Assembly: GCF_001953865.1 (NCBI RefSeq)
Contig: NZ_MQUQ01000019.1
Span: forward strand, 1-64,000
From: Amycolatopsis coloradensis
GTDB lineage: Bacteria; Actinomycetota; Actinomycetes; Mycobacteriales; Pseudonocardiaceae
Reading direction: 5' to 3'
Length of the DNA: 64,000 nt
The position numbers were made by a program, and so were the translations under genes. The notes under the pieces are model-generated. The model was not told the origin of the DNA. It did no database searches and saw nothing but the letters and a program-made list of their open reading frames with translations. Shown here one piece after another: positions 1 through 8,234 of the stretch (its first letter is position 1; the number at the start of each line of letters is the position of its first letter).

Positions 1-1
1 C

Positions 2-54
2 CGCGTGAAGGCCCCCTTTCCTCGGCTGAGCCGAGGAAAGGGGGCCTTCACGCG
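2..54. terminator. Perfect 25-bp hairpin (nested palindrome)
   Basis: Bases 2-26 pair without mismatch with 30-54 around a TGA loop. The arm contains AAGG-CCC-CCTT, itself a quasi-palindrome with a 3-base centre. It lies just beyond the 3' end of the minus-strand membrane-protein gene and probably terminates transcription in both directions. A related core recurs at 35635-35693. Confidence 0.75.
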
Positions 55-67
55 CGAAACGGTCCGG

Positions 68-532
68 CTAAGGCGTCGTGTACGGAGCCTGTTGCTCGAT
101 CGACGGGCTCGCGGTCGGGAACCGGCCTTCCTGGCCGGGCACCGGGGTCACCGTGGTGCCCTGCTGTTCAGGCCCGACGCGCTGCCGCGGGCGGTTGATC
201 ACCGCTTCAGCCTCCTGCTCTCCACGGATTCGCGAGAGCACGCTGAGCGTGATCGCGTGGGCGACGGCCAGTACCAGCAACAGAACGCCCAGCCTGCCCA
301 CCACGCCCGGCAGGTCACTGCCCCCGATGTCGATGGTCGACAGCAGCGCCAGCACGCCCAGCGTCGCGAGGTGGAACAACACCGTGACGAGCCACGTCAT
401 GGACGCCCCTGCGGCCGGATCGCCGTGGGAGCCTCGCAGGTAACGCTTACCACTCTGGTAGATGATCAGGCCGTCGAGCATGACCAGCGCCACCCCGATG
501 ACGAGGAAGGCGACGTATGCGTTGGTAGTCAT
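68..532 (-). CDS. Small three-TM membrane protein of unknown function
   Basis: The 154-residue protein has three hydrophobic segments, at about residues 6-27, 46-66 and 81-100, and a Gln/Pro-rich hydrophilic C-terminal tail of about 45 residues. The ATG is preceded by a GGGAGCG ribosome site. I do not recognise a named family. The tail is probably cytoplasmic or extracytoplasmic depending on topology, which I cannot fix. It sits downstream of an SRPBCC gene on the same strand, with a strong hairpin in each flanking gap, so it may be transcribed alone. Confidence 0.7.
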   Translation of the reverse strand: MTTNAYVAFLVIGVALVMLDGLIIYQSGKRYLRGSHGDPAAGASMTWLVTVLFHLATLGVLALLSTIDIGGSDLPGVVGRLGVLLLVLAVAHAITLSVLSRIRGEQEAEAVINRPRQRVGPEQQGTTVTPVPGQEGRFPTASPSIEQQAPYTTP

Positions 533-573
533 GCCAGGACGCTCCCTTCGTTGAGGACCACCCCCCTGAAGTA

Positions 574-622
574 CCCGGGAGCTTCCCCTGGAAAACGGGG
601 TTTTCCAGGGGAAGCTCCCGGG
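574..622. terminator. Perfect 23-bp hairpin between two minus-strand genes
   Basis: Bases 574-596 pair with 600-622 around a GGG loop. Each arm carries GGGA-GCT-TCCC (or its complement), a quasi-palindrome with a 3-base centre. It directly follows the SRPBCC gene stop and is likely its terminator. Confidence 0.75.
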
Positions 623-628
623 CGGGGG

Positions 629-1090
629 TCAGCTGCCGGGGCGATCCACGTCACCGCGCCACGCACCGGTCTCGTTGCCGCGGCTCTCGATGAACTCCTT
701 GAACCGCTTCATGTCGGCCTTGATCCGGCGGTCGAGCACACCGAGCTTGTCGGCGACGTTCTCGGCGAAGCCCTCCGGGTCGATCTCCATCTGCGCCGTG
801 ACCCGGGTCTTGTTGTCGTCCAGGCGGTGGAAGGTGATCACACCGGCGTGGTCGGGACCGGAGTCCGACGTCCACGCGACGCGCTCGTCAGGATGCTGTT
901 CGGTGATGGTCGCGTCGAATTCCCGGCTCACCCCACCGAACTTGGTCACCCAGTGGGTGTGGGTCGCGTCGATCTGGCGGATCTCCTCGACGCCTTCCAT
1001 GAACTTCGGGAAGGACTCGAACTGGGTCCACTGGTTGTACGCGGTCTTGACCGGTACGTCGACATCGACCATTTCGGTGATCGTGCTCAT
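629..1090 (-). CDS. SRPBCC (cyclase/dehydrase, START-like) protein
   Basis: This is a 153-residue single-domain protein of the polyketide cyclase/dehydrase (SRPBCC) fold. The N-terminus (MVDVDVPVKTAYNQWTQFES) and the following FPKFMEGVEE are typical, as is the amphipathic C-terminal helix (LDRRIKADMKRFKEFIES). Members bind hydrophobic ligands; close actinobacterial relatives are often found beside stress membrane proteins, as here. AGGAGG lies 6-7 bases before the ATG. It is divergent from the holin-X/DUF3618/DUF4235 operon. The ligand is unknown. Confidence 0.85.
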   Translation of the reverse strand: MSTITEMVDVDVPVKTAYNQWTQFESFPKFMEGVEEIRQIDATHTHWVTKFGGVSREFDATITEQHPDERVAWTSDSGPDHAGVITFHRLDDNKTRVTAQMEIDPEGFAENVADKLGVLDRRIKADMKRFKEFIESRGNETGAWRGDVDRPGS

Positions 1091-1226
1091 GCATCCTCCT
1101 GATTGTTGGGTGCTTTCGAGCCGGCAATCCCTCGGCTACCCGGCACCCGGGAGCCCGAAACTCGCCGTGATTGACCGCCCGTACTCCCGGGTACCCGGCG
1201 GACAGAACGCTCCGAGGAGGTGCCCC

Positions 1227-1625
1227 ATGATCGAAAAGACCGAAGACCGGTCGGTCGGTGAATTGGTCTCCGACCTGAGTGACGAGGTCAAACGCCTCGT
1301 CCGCGATGAGATCCGGCTCGCCGTCGCCGAACTGCAGGGCAAGGGAAAGCGCATGGGAGTCGGTGCCGGATTGTTCGGTGCCGCCGGCCTCTTCGCCCTG
1401 TTCGGCGTGGCGACCTTGATCGCCGCGGTGGTACTGGCACTCGCCCTCGTCATGCCCGCTTGGCTGGCCGCCGTGGTGACCGGCGCGGCGCTGCTGCTGA
1501 TCGGCGGACTGTCGGCCGTGGTCGGCAAGAAGGAGGTCGCGAGCGCGACACCGCCAGTGCCGGAAGAAGCCATCGAAGGTGTCCGCGAGGATGTCGACAC
1601 CATCAAGCAGGGAGTGCGCTCATGA
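1227..1625 (+). CDS. Phage holin-like / actinobacterial holin-X membrane protein
   Basis: The 132-residue protein begins MIEKTEDRSVGELVSDLSDEVKRL, an amphipathic region followed by two long hydrophobic segments at about residues 50-75 and 80-103. This is the layout of the Actinobacterial Holin-X (phage holin superfamily III) proteins, which are chromosomal envelope proteins with no proven lytic role. I chose the ATG behind GAGGAGG; the open frame extends upstream but over non-coding-like sequence. It is the first gene of a three-gene run in which each start overlaps the previous stop. Confidence 0.85.
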   Translation: MIEKTEDRSVGELVSDLSDEVKRLVRDEIRLAVAELQGKGKRMGVGAGLFGAAGLFALFGVATLIAAVVLALALVMPAWLAAVVTGAALLLIGGLSAVVGKKEVASATPPVPEEAIEGVREDVDTIKQGVRS

Positions 1626-1927
1626 CCGAATTCCCCAAGAACGCCGAAGAGGCCCGCGCCGATCGTGACGTGACGCGCGAGGAACTCACCGAAACCCTCG
1701 ACGCGCTGGGCAAGAAACTCGACGTCAAGGCCCGGGTCAACGACAACCTCGACGCGAAGGTCGATCAGGCCAGCGCCAAGATCTCCGAGCAGGTTTCCGA
1801 ACCCGCGGCGGACAAGTTCCGTCAGGGCGCCGAAATCGTCCGTGCCAATCCCCTGCCGATTTTCGCCGGTGTTCTCGCACTGCTCGTGACGATCCGGCTG
1901 ATCATGCGAAAGAGGTCTGCATCGTGA
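1622..1927 (+). CDS. DUF3618 family membrane-anchored protein
   Basis: The 101-residue protein matches the DUF3618 pattern. A charged N-terminal part has DVTREELTETLDALGKKLDV, a short helical middle follows, and one C-terminal membrane segment (about residues 77-93) ends in a basic cluster. The ATG overlaps the preceding TGA (ATGA), so translation is probably coupled. The function is unknown; the family commonly lies between holin-X and DUF4235 genes in actinobacteria, exactly as here. Confidence 0.88.
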   Translation: MTEFPKNAEEARADRDVTREELTETLDALGKKLDVKARVNDNLDAKVDQASAKISEQVSEPAADKFRQGAEIVRANPLPIFAGVLALLVTIRLIMRKRSAS

Positions 1928-2190
1928 ACAAGGTCCTCTACAAACCGCTGAACATGGTCGTGAGCGCCGCGGGCGGCGTGCTCGCCGGGATCGCGTTCAA
2001 GCAGATCTGGAAACGCGTGAGCGGCGAGGAAGACGCGCCCAACGCCACGGACCGGGATTTCACCTGGACGCAGGTGATCGTCGCCGCCGCGGCACAGGGC
2101 GCGATCTTCGGCGCGGTGAAGGCGGCCACCGAACGGGCGGGCGCCGTCGGCTACCGCAAGGCGACCGGCGACTGGCCCACTGAGGACTGA
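1924..2190 (+). CDS. DUF4235 family membrane protein
   Basis: The 88-residue protein has an N-terminal hydrophobic segment (residues 8-25) and a second at about 48-65, with the DUF4235 features KQIWKRVSGEEDAPNATDRD and the C-terminal ERAGAVGYRKATGDWP. The GTG start overlaps the TGA of the DUF3618 gene. It closes the three-gene envelope/stress operon, and the NADH dehydrogenase starts two bases after its stop, so the latter may be co-transcribed. Confidence 0.88.
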   Translation: MNKVLYKPLNMVVSAAGGVLAGIAFKQIWKRVSGEEDAPNATDRDFTWTQVIVAAAAQGAIFGAVKAATERAGAVGYRKATGDWPTED

Positions 2191-2192
2191 CG

Positions 2193-3488
2193 ATGCGCGT
2201 AGTGATCATCGGAGGCGGATTCGCCGGCTACAACGCCGCCAAAACCCTCCGTAAATCGGCGGGCGACGACACGGAGATCGTCGTGCTGAACCCGACCGAC
2301 TACTTCCTCTACCTTCCCCTGCTGCCCGAAGTGGCCGCCGGGATCCTCGAACCGCGGCGGATCTCGGTGTCCATCCCCGGCACCCTGCGCGGCGTGCGCC
2401 TGGTGCTCGGCACCGCGACGTCGGTCGACTTCGACGGCCGCAGCGTGAGCTACACCGACCCCGAAGACCGCGAACACGAAATCGGCTACGACCGTGTCGT
2501 GCTCGCCGCGGGCAGCGTCAACAAGCTGCTCCCGATCCCCGGCGTGCCCGAGTACGCCCACGGCTTCCGAGGTCTGCCCGAGGCGCTCTACCTGCGCGAC
2601 CACATCACCCGGCAGGTGGAACTCGCCGCCTCCGCGAAGGATCCGGCCGAACGCGACGCGCGCTGCACGTTCGTCGTGGTCGGTGCCGGCTACACCGGGA
2701 CCGAGGTCGCCGCGCAGGGTCCGGCGTTCACCGCGGCGCTCGCCGCCCGGCATCCCGAACTGGACGGCCAGAAGATCCGCTGGTTGCTGCTGGACGTGGC
2801 CGAACGTGTGCTGCCGGAGCTCGACCGGCGGCTCGGCACCACCGCGGACGAGGTGTTGCGGGCACGCGGCGTCGAGGTGCTGATGAAGACGTCCGTCGAC
2901 AACGCCGACGAGAAGGGCGTCACACTGACATCGGGTGAAGCCGTGCCGACCCGCACCCTCGTCTGGTGCGTCGGGGTCCGGCCGGATCCGCTGATCGAGG
3001 ACTTGGGCTTGAAGACGGCCAAGGGCAGGCTCGTCGTCACCGCGCAACTGAACGTCCCCGGACGGCGTGACGTCTACGCGTGCGGTGACGCGGCCGCGGT
3101 CCCGGATCTGACCCGGCCCGGCGAGTACACACCGATGACCGCCCAGCACGCCGAGCGGCAAGGCAAGCTCGCCGGGCGGAATGTGGCCGCGTCGCTCGGG
3201 TACGGATCGCACGGCACCTACCGGCACCATGATCTCGGCTTCGTCGTCGACCTCGGTGCCCACCAGGCCGCGGCGAATCCGCTGCACATTCCCCTTTCCG
3301 GGCTCGCCGCCAAGGCGGTGACGCGGGGGTATCACCTGCTGGCCATGCCGGGCAACCGGCTGCGCACCGCCACCGATTGGGCGCTCGAAGCGGTGACGAA
3401 GCGCCAGACCGTCCAATTAGGACTGGTGAGGTCGGCCTCGGTCCCGCTGGACACCGCTTCCCCGGAACTTCCGCGCACGAACTGCTGA
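2193..3488 (+). CDS. ndh: Type II NADH dehydrogenase / NAD(P)/FAD-dependent oxidoreductase
   Basis: This 431-residue pyridine nucleotide-disulphide oxidoreductase resembles type II NADH dehydrogenases, which move electrons from NADH to quinone at the inner membrane face without pumping protons. It has an N-terminal FAD Rossmann motif (IIGGGFAG, residues 5-12), a second nucleotide-binding motif (VVVGAGYTGTEVAAQG, about 162-177) and the family's C-terminal YACGDAAAVPD followed by PMTAQHAERQG. The last ~40 residues lack a clear amphipathic anchor. It starts two bases after the DUF4235 stop. The exact electron acceptor is not proven. Confidence 0.82.
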   Translation: MRVVIIGGGFAGYNAAKTLRKSAGDDTEIVVLNPTDYFLYLPLLPEVAAGILEPRRISVSIPGTLRGVRLVLGTATSVDFDGRSVSYTDPEDREHEIGYDRVVLAAGSVNKLLPIPGVPEYAHGFRGLPEALYLRDHITRQVELAASAKDPAERDARCTFVVVGAGYTGTEVAAQGPAFTAALAARHPELDGQKIRWLLLDVAERVLPELDRRLGTTADEVLRARGVEVLMKTSVDNADEKGVTLTSGEAVPTRTLVWCVGVRPDPLIEDLGLKTAKGRLVVTAQLNVPGRRDVYACGDAAAVPDLTRPGEYTPMTAQHAERQGKLAGRNVAASLGYGSHGTYRHHDLGFVVDLGAHQAAANPLHIPLSGLAAKAVTRGYHLLAMPGNRLRTATDWALEAVTKRQTVQLGLVRSASVPLDTASPELPRTNC

Positions 3489-3495
3489 AGGAGAA

Positions 3496-4005
3496 ATGAC
3501 TATGCCGGCCGAACCCGATCCCGTCCGCGCCCAAGGCCCCTCGGTCGTCGCCGACGGTGGAGCGGAAGGAGCGAAACTGGTGGTCCTCGACCCCGCTGGT
3601 GAGGGCAAGCACGGTGAGCTCCCGGCGACTTGGCGGCCGCTCACGGCCAAACGTCAGGTCATCTGGTGCAGGCTGCCGGTGGACGGGGCGCTGACCCAGG
3701 CCGAGGACGTGCTCGGCGACGCGGAACCGGGCGGCCCGCCGATCGACGTCGTCGCCGCCGGCGAATCGGCCGGAGACGCCCTGCGGCTGGCCGAACGCCA
3801 TCCCGGTGCCGTGGCGCACGTCCTGCTGATCGACCCCGTTCCCGATGAGTCCTCAGAGCTGGCCGAGCGGGTGCGGTCCGCCGGGACGGCGGTCGAAGCG
3901 CTTCCGCACAGCACGGGTGAACCGTTCAACCGGATCCCGCCGCCCTTGCCGCTCGGGCATCCGGACGTCGTAGCCGGGATCACCAAGATCCTCGAGGACG
4001 TTTAG
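3496..4005 (+). CDS. Short alpha/beta-hydrolase-like protein, hypothetical
   Basis: The 169-residue protein contains VVAAGESAGDALRLAERHP, a GxSxG-like nucleophile elbow at about residues 90-94, followed by a strand (AHVLLIDP). The chain is much shorter than a full alpha/beta hydrolase and I cannot place an unambiguous catalytic His. It is either a reduced hydrolase-fold protein or a relic. GAAGGAGAAATG places a ribosome site upstream. It lies seven bases after ndh and ends at a short GC hairpin, so it is the last gene of this run. Confidence 0.6.
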   Translation: MTMPAEPDPVRAQGPSVVADGGAEGAKLVVLDPAGEGKHGELPATWRPLTAKRQVIWCRLPVDGALTQAEDVLGDAEPGGPPIDVVAAGESAGDALRLAERHPGAVAHVLLIDPVPDESSELAERVRSAGTAVEALPHSTGEPFNRIPPPLPLGHPDVVAGITKILEDV

Positions 4006-4020
4006 CCGCCGGAAGGCGGC
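4005..4020 (+). terminator. Short GC hairpin after the hydrolase-like gene
   Basis: GCCGCC-GGAA-GGCGGC begins at the stop codon of the preceding gene. There is no U-tract, so termination is only plausible; it is 14 bases before the next ATG. Confidence 0.4.
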
Positions 4021-4034
4021 GGTATCCGGCGAGC

Positions 4035-5825
4035 ATGAGCGAAACCGTTGCCGACCATGTCCTGACCAGGCTGCGTGAATGGGAAGTCGAGCAGGTCTTC
4101 GCCTATCCCGGCGACGGGATCAACGGGCTGGTGACCGCTTTCGGCAAAGCGGATAACAAGCCTCGCTTCGTCCAGACGCGTCACGAAGAGATGGCCGCGT
4201 TCGCGGCCGTCGGGTACGCGAAGCTGAGCGGACGGGCCGGCGTCTGCATGGCGACGTCCGGCCCGGGTGCGATCCACCTGCTCAACGGTCTGTACGACGC
4301 CAAACTCGACCACGTGCCGGTGGTCGCGATCGTCGGGCAGACGGCACGCAGCGCGATGGGTGGCAGCTACCAGCAGGAAGTGGACCTCCAGGCGTTGTTC
4401 AAGGACGTCGCGAGCGAATACCTCGTCGAGGTGAACGTCGCCGAGCAACTGCCGAACGCGCTCGACCGCGCCCTCCGCACGGCCATCGCCCAGCGGGCGC
4501 CGACGGCGCTGATCATCCCGGCGGATCTGCAAGAGGAGACCTATCGTCCGCCGCGGCACGAGTTCAAGCATGTGCCGTCCTCTCCGCCCGATCACCCGCG
4601 GGCCAGTGTCATCCCTCCTTCGGAAGAGGTGGCCCGCGCCGCGGAGGTGCTGAACTCGGGCGAAAAGGTCGCGATACTGGTCGGGCAGGGCGGGCGCAAC
4701 GCCGTCACCGAGTTGCGTGAAGTCGCCGAACTGACCGGCGCCGGAGTCGCGAAAGCGTTACTGGGCAAGGACGTCCTGCCCGACGACGTGCCGTACGTCA
4801 CCGGATCGATCGGTCTGCTCGGCACCCGGCCGACATACGAGATGATGCGGGACTGCGACACGCTCCTGATCGTCGGCTCGAATATGCCGTACGCGCAGTT
4901 CCTGCCGGAATTCGGCCAGGCCCGCGCGGTCCAGATCGACATCGACCCTCGCTTCCTCGGGCTGCGTTATCCGAACGAGGTCAATCTGCTCGGGGACGCG
5001 AAGGGCACCCTGCAGCAGCTGATCCCGTTGCTGGAGAACAAAACCGAGCGCGGCTGGCGTGAAGGGATCGAGAAAAACGTCAGCCGGTGGCAGGAGACCG
5101 TGACGCGCCAGGCGATGCTGGACGCGGATCCGGTCAACCCGATGCGGATCGTGCACGAACTGTCCGAACGGATCCCCGAAGACGCCATCGTCACCGCGGA
5201 CTCCGGGTCGGCCACCAACTGGTACGCCCGGAACCTGCGGATGCGCGGCCGGATGCGGGGCACCCTCTCCGGCACACTGGCGTCGATGGGCTCCGGCGTC
5301 CCCTACGCGATCGGCGCGAAGTTCGCCCATCCCGGCCGGCCGGTGATCGCGCTGGTCGGCGACGGCGCGATGCAGATGAACGGCATGGCGGAACTGCTGA
5401 CGATCGCCCGGTACCGCGAGCTGTGGACGGATCAGCGTTGCGTCATCTGCGTCTTCCACAACGGCGATCTGAACCAGGTCACCTGGGAACTGCGTGCCAT
5501 GGGCGGCGCGCCGAAGTTCGAAGCGTCACAGAGCCTCCCGGAAGTGTCCTATGCGGACTTCGCGCTCCAGGTCGGCCTTGGCGGGATCGCCGTCGACGAT
5601 CCCGCCCGGCTCGGCGAGGCATGGGACGTCGCGCTGTCGGCCGATGTGCCGACCGTGCTCGACGTCCGCTGCGATCCCGAGGTGCCGCCGATCCCGCCGC
5701 ACGCCACTTTCGAGCAGCTCAAGTCGATGACCGAAGCCGTCCTCAAGGGCGAGCCCGACGCCTGGCACCTGGTGACGCAAGGGATCAAGACGAAGATGCA
5801 GGAACTGCTGCCTTCACGCCGCTGA
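4035..5825 (+). CDS. Thiamine-diphosphate enzyme, pyruvate oxidase/acetolactate synthase-like
   Basis: The 596-residue protein has the three-domain architecture of the POX/AHAS family. The PYR domain has the ThDP-activating Glu in TRHEEMAAFAAVGYAKLSG (Glu at about 50), the middle domain is Rossmann-like, and the PP domain has the metal/ThDP motif VGDGAMQMNGMAEL ending in NGDLNQ. Family members decarboxylate 2-keto acids such as pyruvate. The closest type I recognise is the actinobacterial ThDP-requiring, pyruvate oxidase-like group, but no quinone-binding C-terminal helix is evident. It is convergent with an SDR gene, with only three bases between stops. Confidence 0.85.
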   Translation: MSETVADHVLTRLREWEVEQVFAYPGDGINGLVTAFGKADNKPRFVQTRHEEMAAFAAVGYAKLSGRAGVCMATSGPGAIHLLNGLYDAKLDHVPVVAIVGQTARSAMGGSYQQEVDLQALFKDVASEYLVEVNVAEQLPNALDRALRTAIAQRAPTALIIPADLQEETYRPPRHEFKHVPSSPPDHPRASVIPPSEEVARAAEVLNSGEKVAILVGQGGRNAVTELREVAELTGAGVAKALLGKDVLPDDVPYVTGSIGLLGTRPTYEMMRDCDTLLIVGSNMPYAQFLPEFGQARAVQIDIDPRFLGLRYPNEVNLLGDAKGTLQQLIPLLENKTERGWREGIEKNVSRWQETVTRQAMLDADPVNPMRIVHELSERIPEDAIVTADSGSATNWYARNLRMRGRMRGTLSGTLASMGSGVPYAIGAKFAHPGRPVIALVGDGAMQMNGMAELLTIARYRELWTDQRCVICVFHNGDLNQVTWELRAMGGAPKFEASQSLPEVSYADFALQVGLGGIAVDDPARLGEAWDVALSADVPTVLDVRCDPEVPPIPPHATFEQLKSMTEAVLKGEPDAWHLVTQGIKTKMQELLPSRR

Positions 5826-5828
5826 GGC

Positions 5829-6599
5829 TCAGGCGCTCACGCCGCCGTCGAGGACGATGTCGTGTCCCACGACGGACGCGGACTCGTCGGAAGCCAGCCA
5901 GAGCACCGCCGCGGCGATCTCCTCGACCTTGCCGATCCGGCCGAGCGGGATGACCGCGCCGAGCCGTTCGGCGCGGTCGGCCTCGGTCTCGCCGGGCCGG
6001 AACGACATGTCGGTGTCCGTGGCGCCGGGGCTGACCGCGTTGATCCGGATCCCCTCCGCGATGTGGTCGCGGGCGGCTGTCCTGGTCAGCACGTCCACGG
6101 CGGCCTTCGAAGCGGCGTAGGCGGCCATGCCCGGGAGACGGATATGCGAGCCGATGTTGGACGCCATGTTGACGATGACTCCCCCGCCTCCTGCCCGCAT
6201 CTGCGCGATCTCGTGCTTCATCGACAGCCAGGTGCCGGTGAGGTTGGTCCGTACGACGGCGTCGAAACCGTCTTCATCGAGGTCCGCGGTCGGCGCGGGG
6301 CTGCCGAGGACGCCCGCGTTGTTAAACGCGACGTCGAGTTTGCCGTGCCGTCGCACGGTTTCGGTGACGAGACGCTCGACTTCGGCGCCGACACCCACGT
6401 CGGCGACCACCGCGTCGGCCGCGCCGCCCTCGGCCTCGATCTCCTTCACGGTCTGACGCAGCTTCTCGCCGTCCCGGCCGGAAACGACGACCTGCGCGCC
6501 TTCGCGTGCGAAGGCAACCGCTGTGGCGCGGCCGATCCCGGAACCTCCCCCGGTGACGAGGACGACTTTGCCGCTGAAACGCTTCCCCACAGTATCCAA
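5829..6599 (-). CDS. SDR family oxidoreductase
   Basis: This 256-residue classical short-chain dehydrogenase has the cofactor motif TGGGSGIG (about residues 16-23), NNAG at about 90, a catalytic Ser in NMASNIGSH, YAASK (Tyr/Lys of the triad, about 158-162) and a Pro-Gly exit motif (AVSPGATDTDM). An Arg after the glycine motif (SGRDG) suggests NADP(H). The substrate is unknown. The start appears to be TTG after AGAAAG; an in-frame GTG follows three codons later. A candidate TetR operator lies directly upstream, and the tetR gene is 40 bases away on the same strand. Confidence 0.88.
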   Translation of the reverse strand: MDTVGKRFSGKVVLVTGGGSGIGRATAVAFAREGAQVVVSGRDGEKLRQTVKEIEAEGGAADAVVADVGVGAEVERLVTETVRRHGKLDVAFNNAGVLGSPAPTADLDEDGFDAVVRTNLTGTWLSMKHEIAQMRAGGGGVIVNMASNIGSHIRLPGMAAYAASKAAVDVLTRTAARDHIAEGIRINAVSPGATDTDMSFRPGETEADRAERLGAVIPLGRIGKVEEIAAAVLWLASDESASVVGHDIVLDGGVSA

Positions 6600-6602
6600 C
6601 TT

Positions 6603-6618
6603 TCTGGTCCGATCGTTC
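6603..6618. promoter_or_regulatory. Candidate TetR operator before the SDR gene
   Basis: TCTGGTCCGATCGTTC shares 11 of 12 leading bases with TCTGGACCGATC in front of the neighbouring tetR gene. It sits immediately upstream of the SDR start. Repression by the adjacent TetR protein is inferred from the shared sequence. Confidence 0.5.
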
Positions 6619-6639
6619 TAGTATTTGAGCCTGATGAAA

Positions 6640-7236
6640 TCACCGTGGACGGGCGGCTTCGAGAACCGCGATGACCTGCTTCGCCGTCGCCCGGGCCCGC
6701 GCCCCGGGATCCGGTCCCTTGCCCAGCACCCGCATCCCCTGCAAAACGGTGAGCAGGAAGGCGGCGAGCGATTCCGGGTCGGTGGCGGTGTCGAGTTCGC
6801 CTTGCGCCTTCGCCCGGCTCAGCGCCATCCGCAAGGCCAGTTCGAGTGCGTCCCAGCTGCGCTCGACCACGCGCGCGACCTCGGGATCCCTCGGCATCAT
6901 CTCCATCGCGGCGTTGACGACGAAACAGCCTTTGCGCCCCGGTTCGTCGAGTGTTTCGGCGAGAAAGCGGTCGATGAGCCGCCGCACCCCGGCGAGCGCG
7001 GGCCCCGGTCCGGCGAAGTCCTCGACGAACCGCTCGTTGCCACGGGCGATGTAGCGGTTCAAGACGGTCAAGTACAGCTCGTGCTTGGTACCGAACGTCG
7101 CGTAGAGACTGGCCTTGCCGATGCCCAGCTCGGTGACCAGGTCGTTGACCGAGGTGGCCTCGTACCCTTGCCGCCAGAACAGTTCCAGCGCGGCACCGCA
7201 GGCCGCGTCGACGTCGAATTCCTTCACCCGGGACAC
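6640..7236 (-). CDS. TetR/AcrR family regulator of the adjacent SDR gene
   Basis: The protein has a standard TetR HTH (ALELFWRQGYEATSVNDLVTE, then GIGKASLYATFGTKHEL, broken here) and a TetR_C ligand domain with the KGCFVVNAA motif seen in the NemR/YcdC-like branch. I chose the GTG that gives VSRVKEFD, matching the usual MARTKEFD start (198 residues). The frame is open for 12 more codons, but these would cover the candidate operator. It precedes the SDR gene on the same strand, suggesting an autoregulated repressor-target pair. Confidence 0.85.
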   Translation of the reverse strand: MSRVKEFDVDAACGAALELFWRQGYEATSVNDLVTELGIGKASLYATFGTKHELYLTVLNRYIARGNERFVEDFAGPGPALAGVRRLIDRFLAETLDEPGRKGCFVVNAAMEMMPRDPEVARVVERSWDALELALRMALSRAKAQGELDTATDPESLAAFLLTVLQGMRVLGKGPDPGARARATAKQVIAVLEAARPR

Positions 7237-7254
7237 CAGAGCAGCGTAGCCATA

Positions 7255-7268
7255 TCTGGACCGATCAG
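7255..7268. promoter_or_regulatory. Candidate TetR operator before the tetR gene
   Basis: The site includes GACCGATCAGTC, a near-perfect 12-base inverted repeat (one mismatched pair), within TCTGGACCGATCAG. It is about 20 bases upstream of the chosen tetR start and matches the site in front of the SDR gene. Confidence 0.5.
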
Positions 7269-7284
7269 TCAAGAAAGAGGAGCG

Positions 7285-7653
7285 CTATCGTCCCGAGTCG
7301 TAGGCCGACCGGGCCTCCTCGACCCTCGGCAGGTTCGCCGCCGACCAGTCCGCGAGGGTCGCGAACAGCGGTGCCAGGCTCCGGCCGAGGTCGCTGATTT
7401 CGTACTCGACCCGGGGCGGCACCTCCGCGTGATAGGTCCGCGTGAGGAGGCCGTCGCGTTCCAGTTGCCGCAGCCGCTGGGTCAGCACCTTCGGCGTGAT
7501 CGTCCCGATCCGCCGCTCGAGTTCGACGAACCGCTGCCTGCCGAATTCGTTGAGCGCCCACAGGATCGGCGTGGTCCAGCGGCTGAAGACGAGGTCGACC
7601 ACCGGGGCGATCGGACAGGCCTGCTCGGGTGTGGTCGGGGCATCGGCGCGCAT
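7285..7653 (-). CDS. HxlR family transcriptional regulator
   Basis: The 122-residue winged-helix protein has the HxlR signature: a Cys near the N-terminus (EQACPIAPVVDLVFSRWTTP, Cys13), then ILWALNEFGRQRFVELERRI, TPKVLTQRLRQLERDGLL and the wing VEYEISDLGRSL. HxlR proteins often sense electrophiles or redox state through that Cys. The gene is divergent from a GNAT acetyltransferase with about 55 bases between starts. Its target is unknown. Confidence 0.88.
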   Translation of the reverse strand: MRADAPTTPEQACPIAPVVDLVFSRWTTPILWALNEFGRQRFVELERRIGTITPKVLTQRLRQLERDGLLTRTYHAEVPPRVEYEISDLGRSLAPLFATLADWSAANLPRVEEARSAYDSGR

Positions 7654-7709
7654 GGGGTCAAGGTACGCGGACCGCCGCTTTCGTGAGCTGGGAGGCGTAG
7701 CGTTCTCTT

Positions 7710-8234
7710 ATGGACTTGACCACCGAAAGGCTCGTCGTCCGTGACTGGTCCGAGGACGACGCCGAAGCCGCACTGGCCATCTACGGCACCGCCGACGTGA
7801 CCCGCTGGCTCACCCCGGCGATGGACCGGGTGACCGATGCCGCGGCGATGCGCTCGGTTCTCCAGGCCTGGCAACAGGCTCAGCCCAACCTCGTGCCGCC
7901 ACGCGGAAGATGGGCGGTGCGGCGCAAGGAGGACGGCGCGGTCGTCGGCGGACTGGGCATCCACCTGCTGCCACCGTACGAAGAGGACCTGGAGATCAGC
8001 TGGCAGCTGCATCCGGACGCCTGGGGCGAGGGATACGCCTCCGAGGCCGCCCGCGCGCTGCTCGGCTGGGCGTTCACCCAGGACACGGACGAACTCTTCG
8101 CCGTCGCGCGGCCGAACAACGTGCGTGCCATCGCGACCGCGAAACGGCTCGGGATGGTCTGGGTCGGCGAAACCGAGAAGTACTACGGACTTCGCCTCCA
8201 GGTGTACCGCATCAGGCATACGGACGTCGTCTAG
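7710..8234 (+). CDS. GNAT family N-acetyltransferase
   Basis: This 174-residue protein resembles RimJ/RimL-type acetyltransferases. It begins MDLTTERLVVRDWSEDDA, has a central strand AVVGGLGIHLLPP, and the acetyl-CoA loop region WGEGYASEAARALLGWAF (Q/RxxGxG/A variant) at about 110-127, followed by ARPNNVRAIATAKRLGM. These transfer an acetyl group to an amine, often a ribosomal protein N-terminus or small molecule; the substrate is unknown. Its TAG stop overlaps the stop of the convergent TetR gene through a shared CTAG. Confidence 0.88.
   Translation: MDLTTERLVVRDWSEDDAEAALAIYGTADVTRWLTPAMDRVTDAAAMRSVLQAWQQAQPNLVPPRGRWAVRRKEDGAVVGGLGIHLLPPYEEDLEISWQLHPDAWGEGYASEAARALLGWAFTQDTDELFAVARPNNVRAIATAKRLGMVWVGETEKYYGLRLQVYRIRHTDVV

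Noticed and set aside
8231..8234. Shared CTAG stop of two convergent genes as a regulatory feature
   Set aside because: A 4-base stop overlap is common in compact genomes and implies no mechanism by itself.
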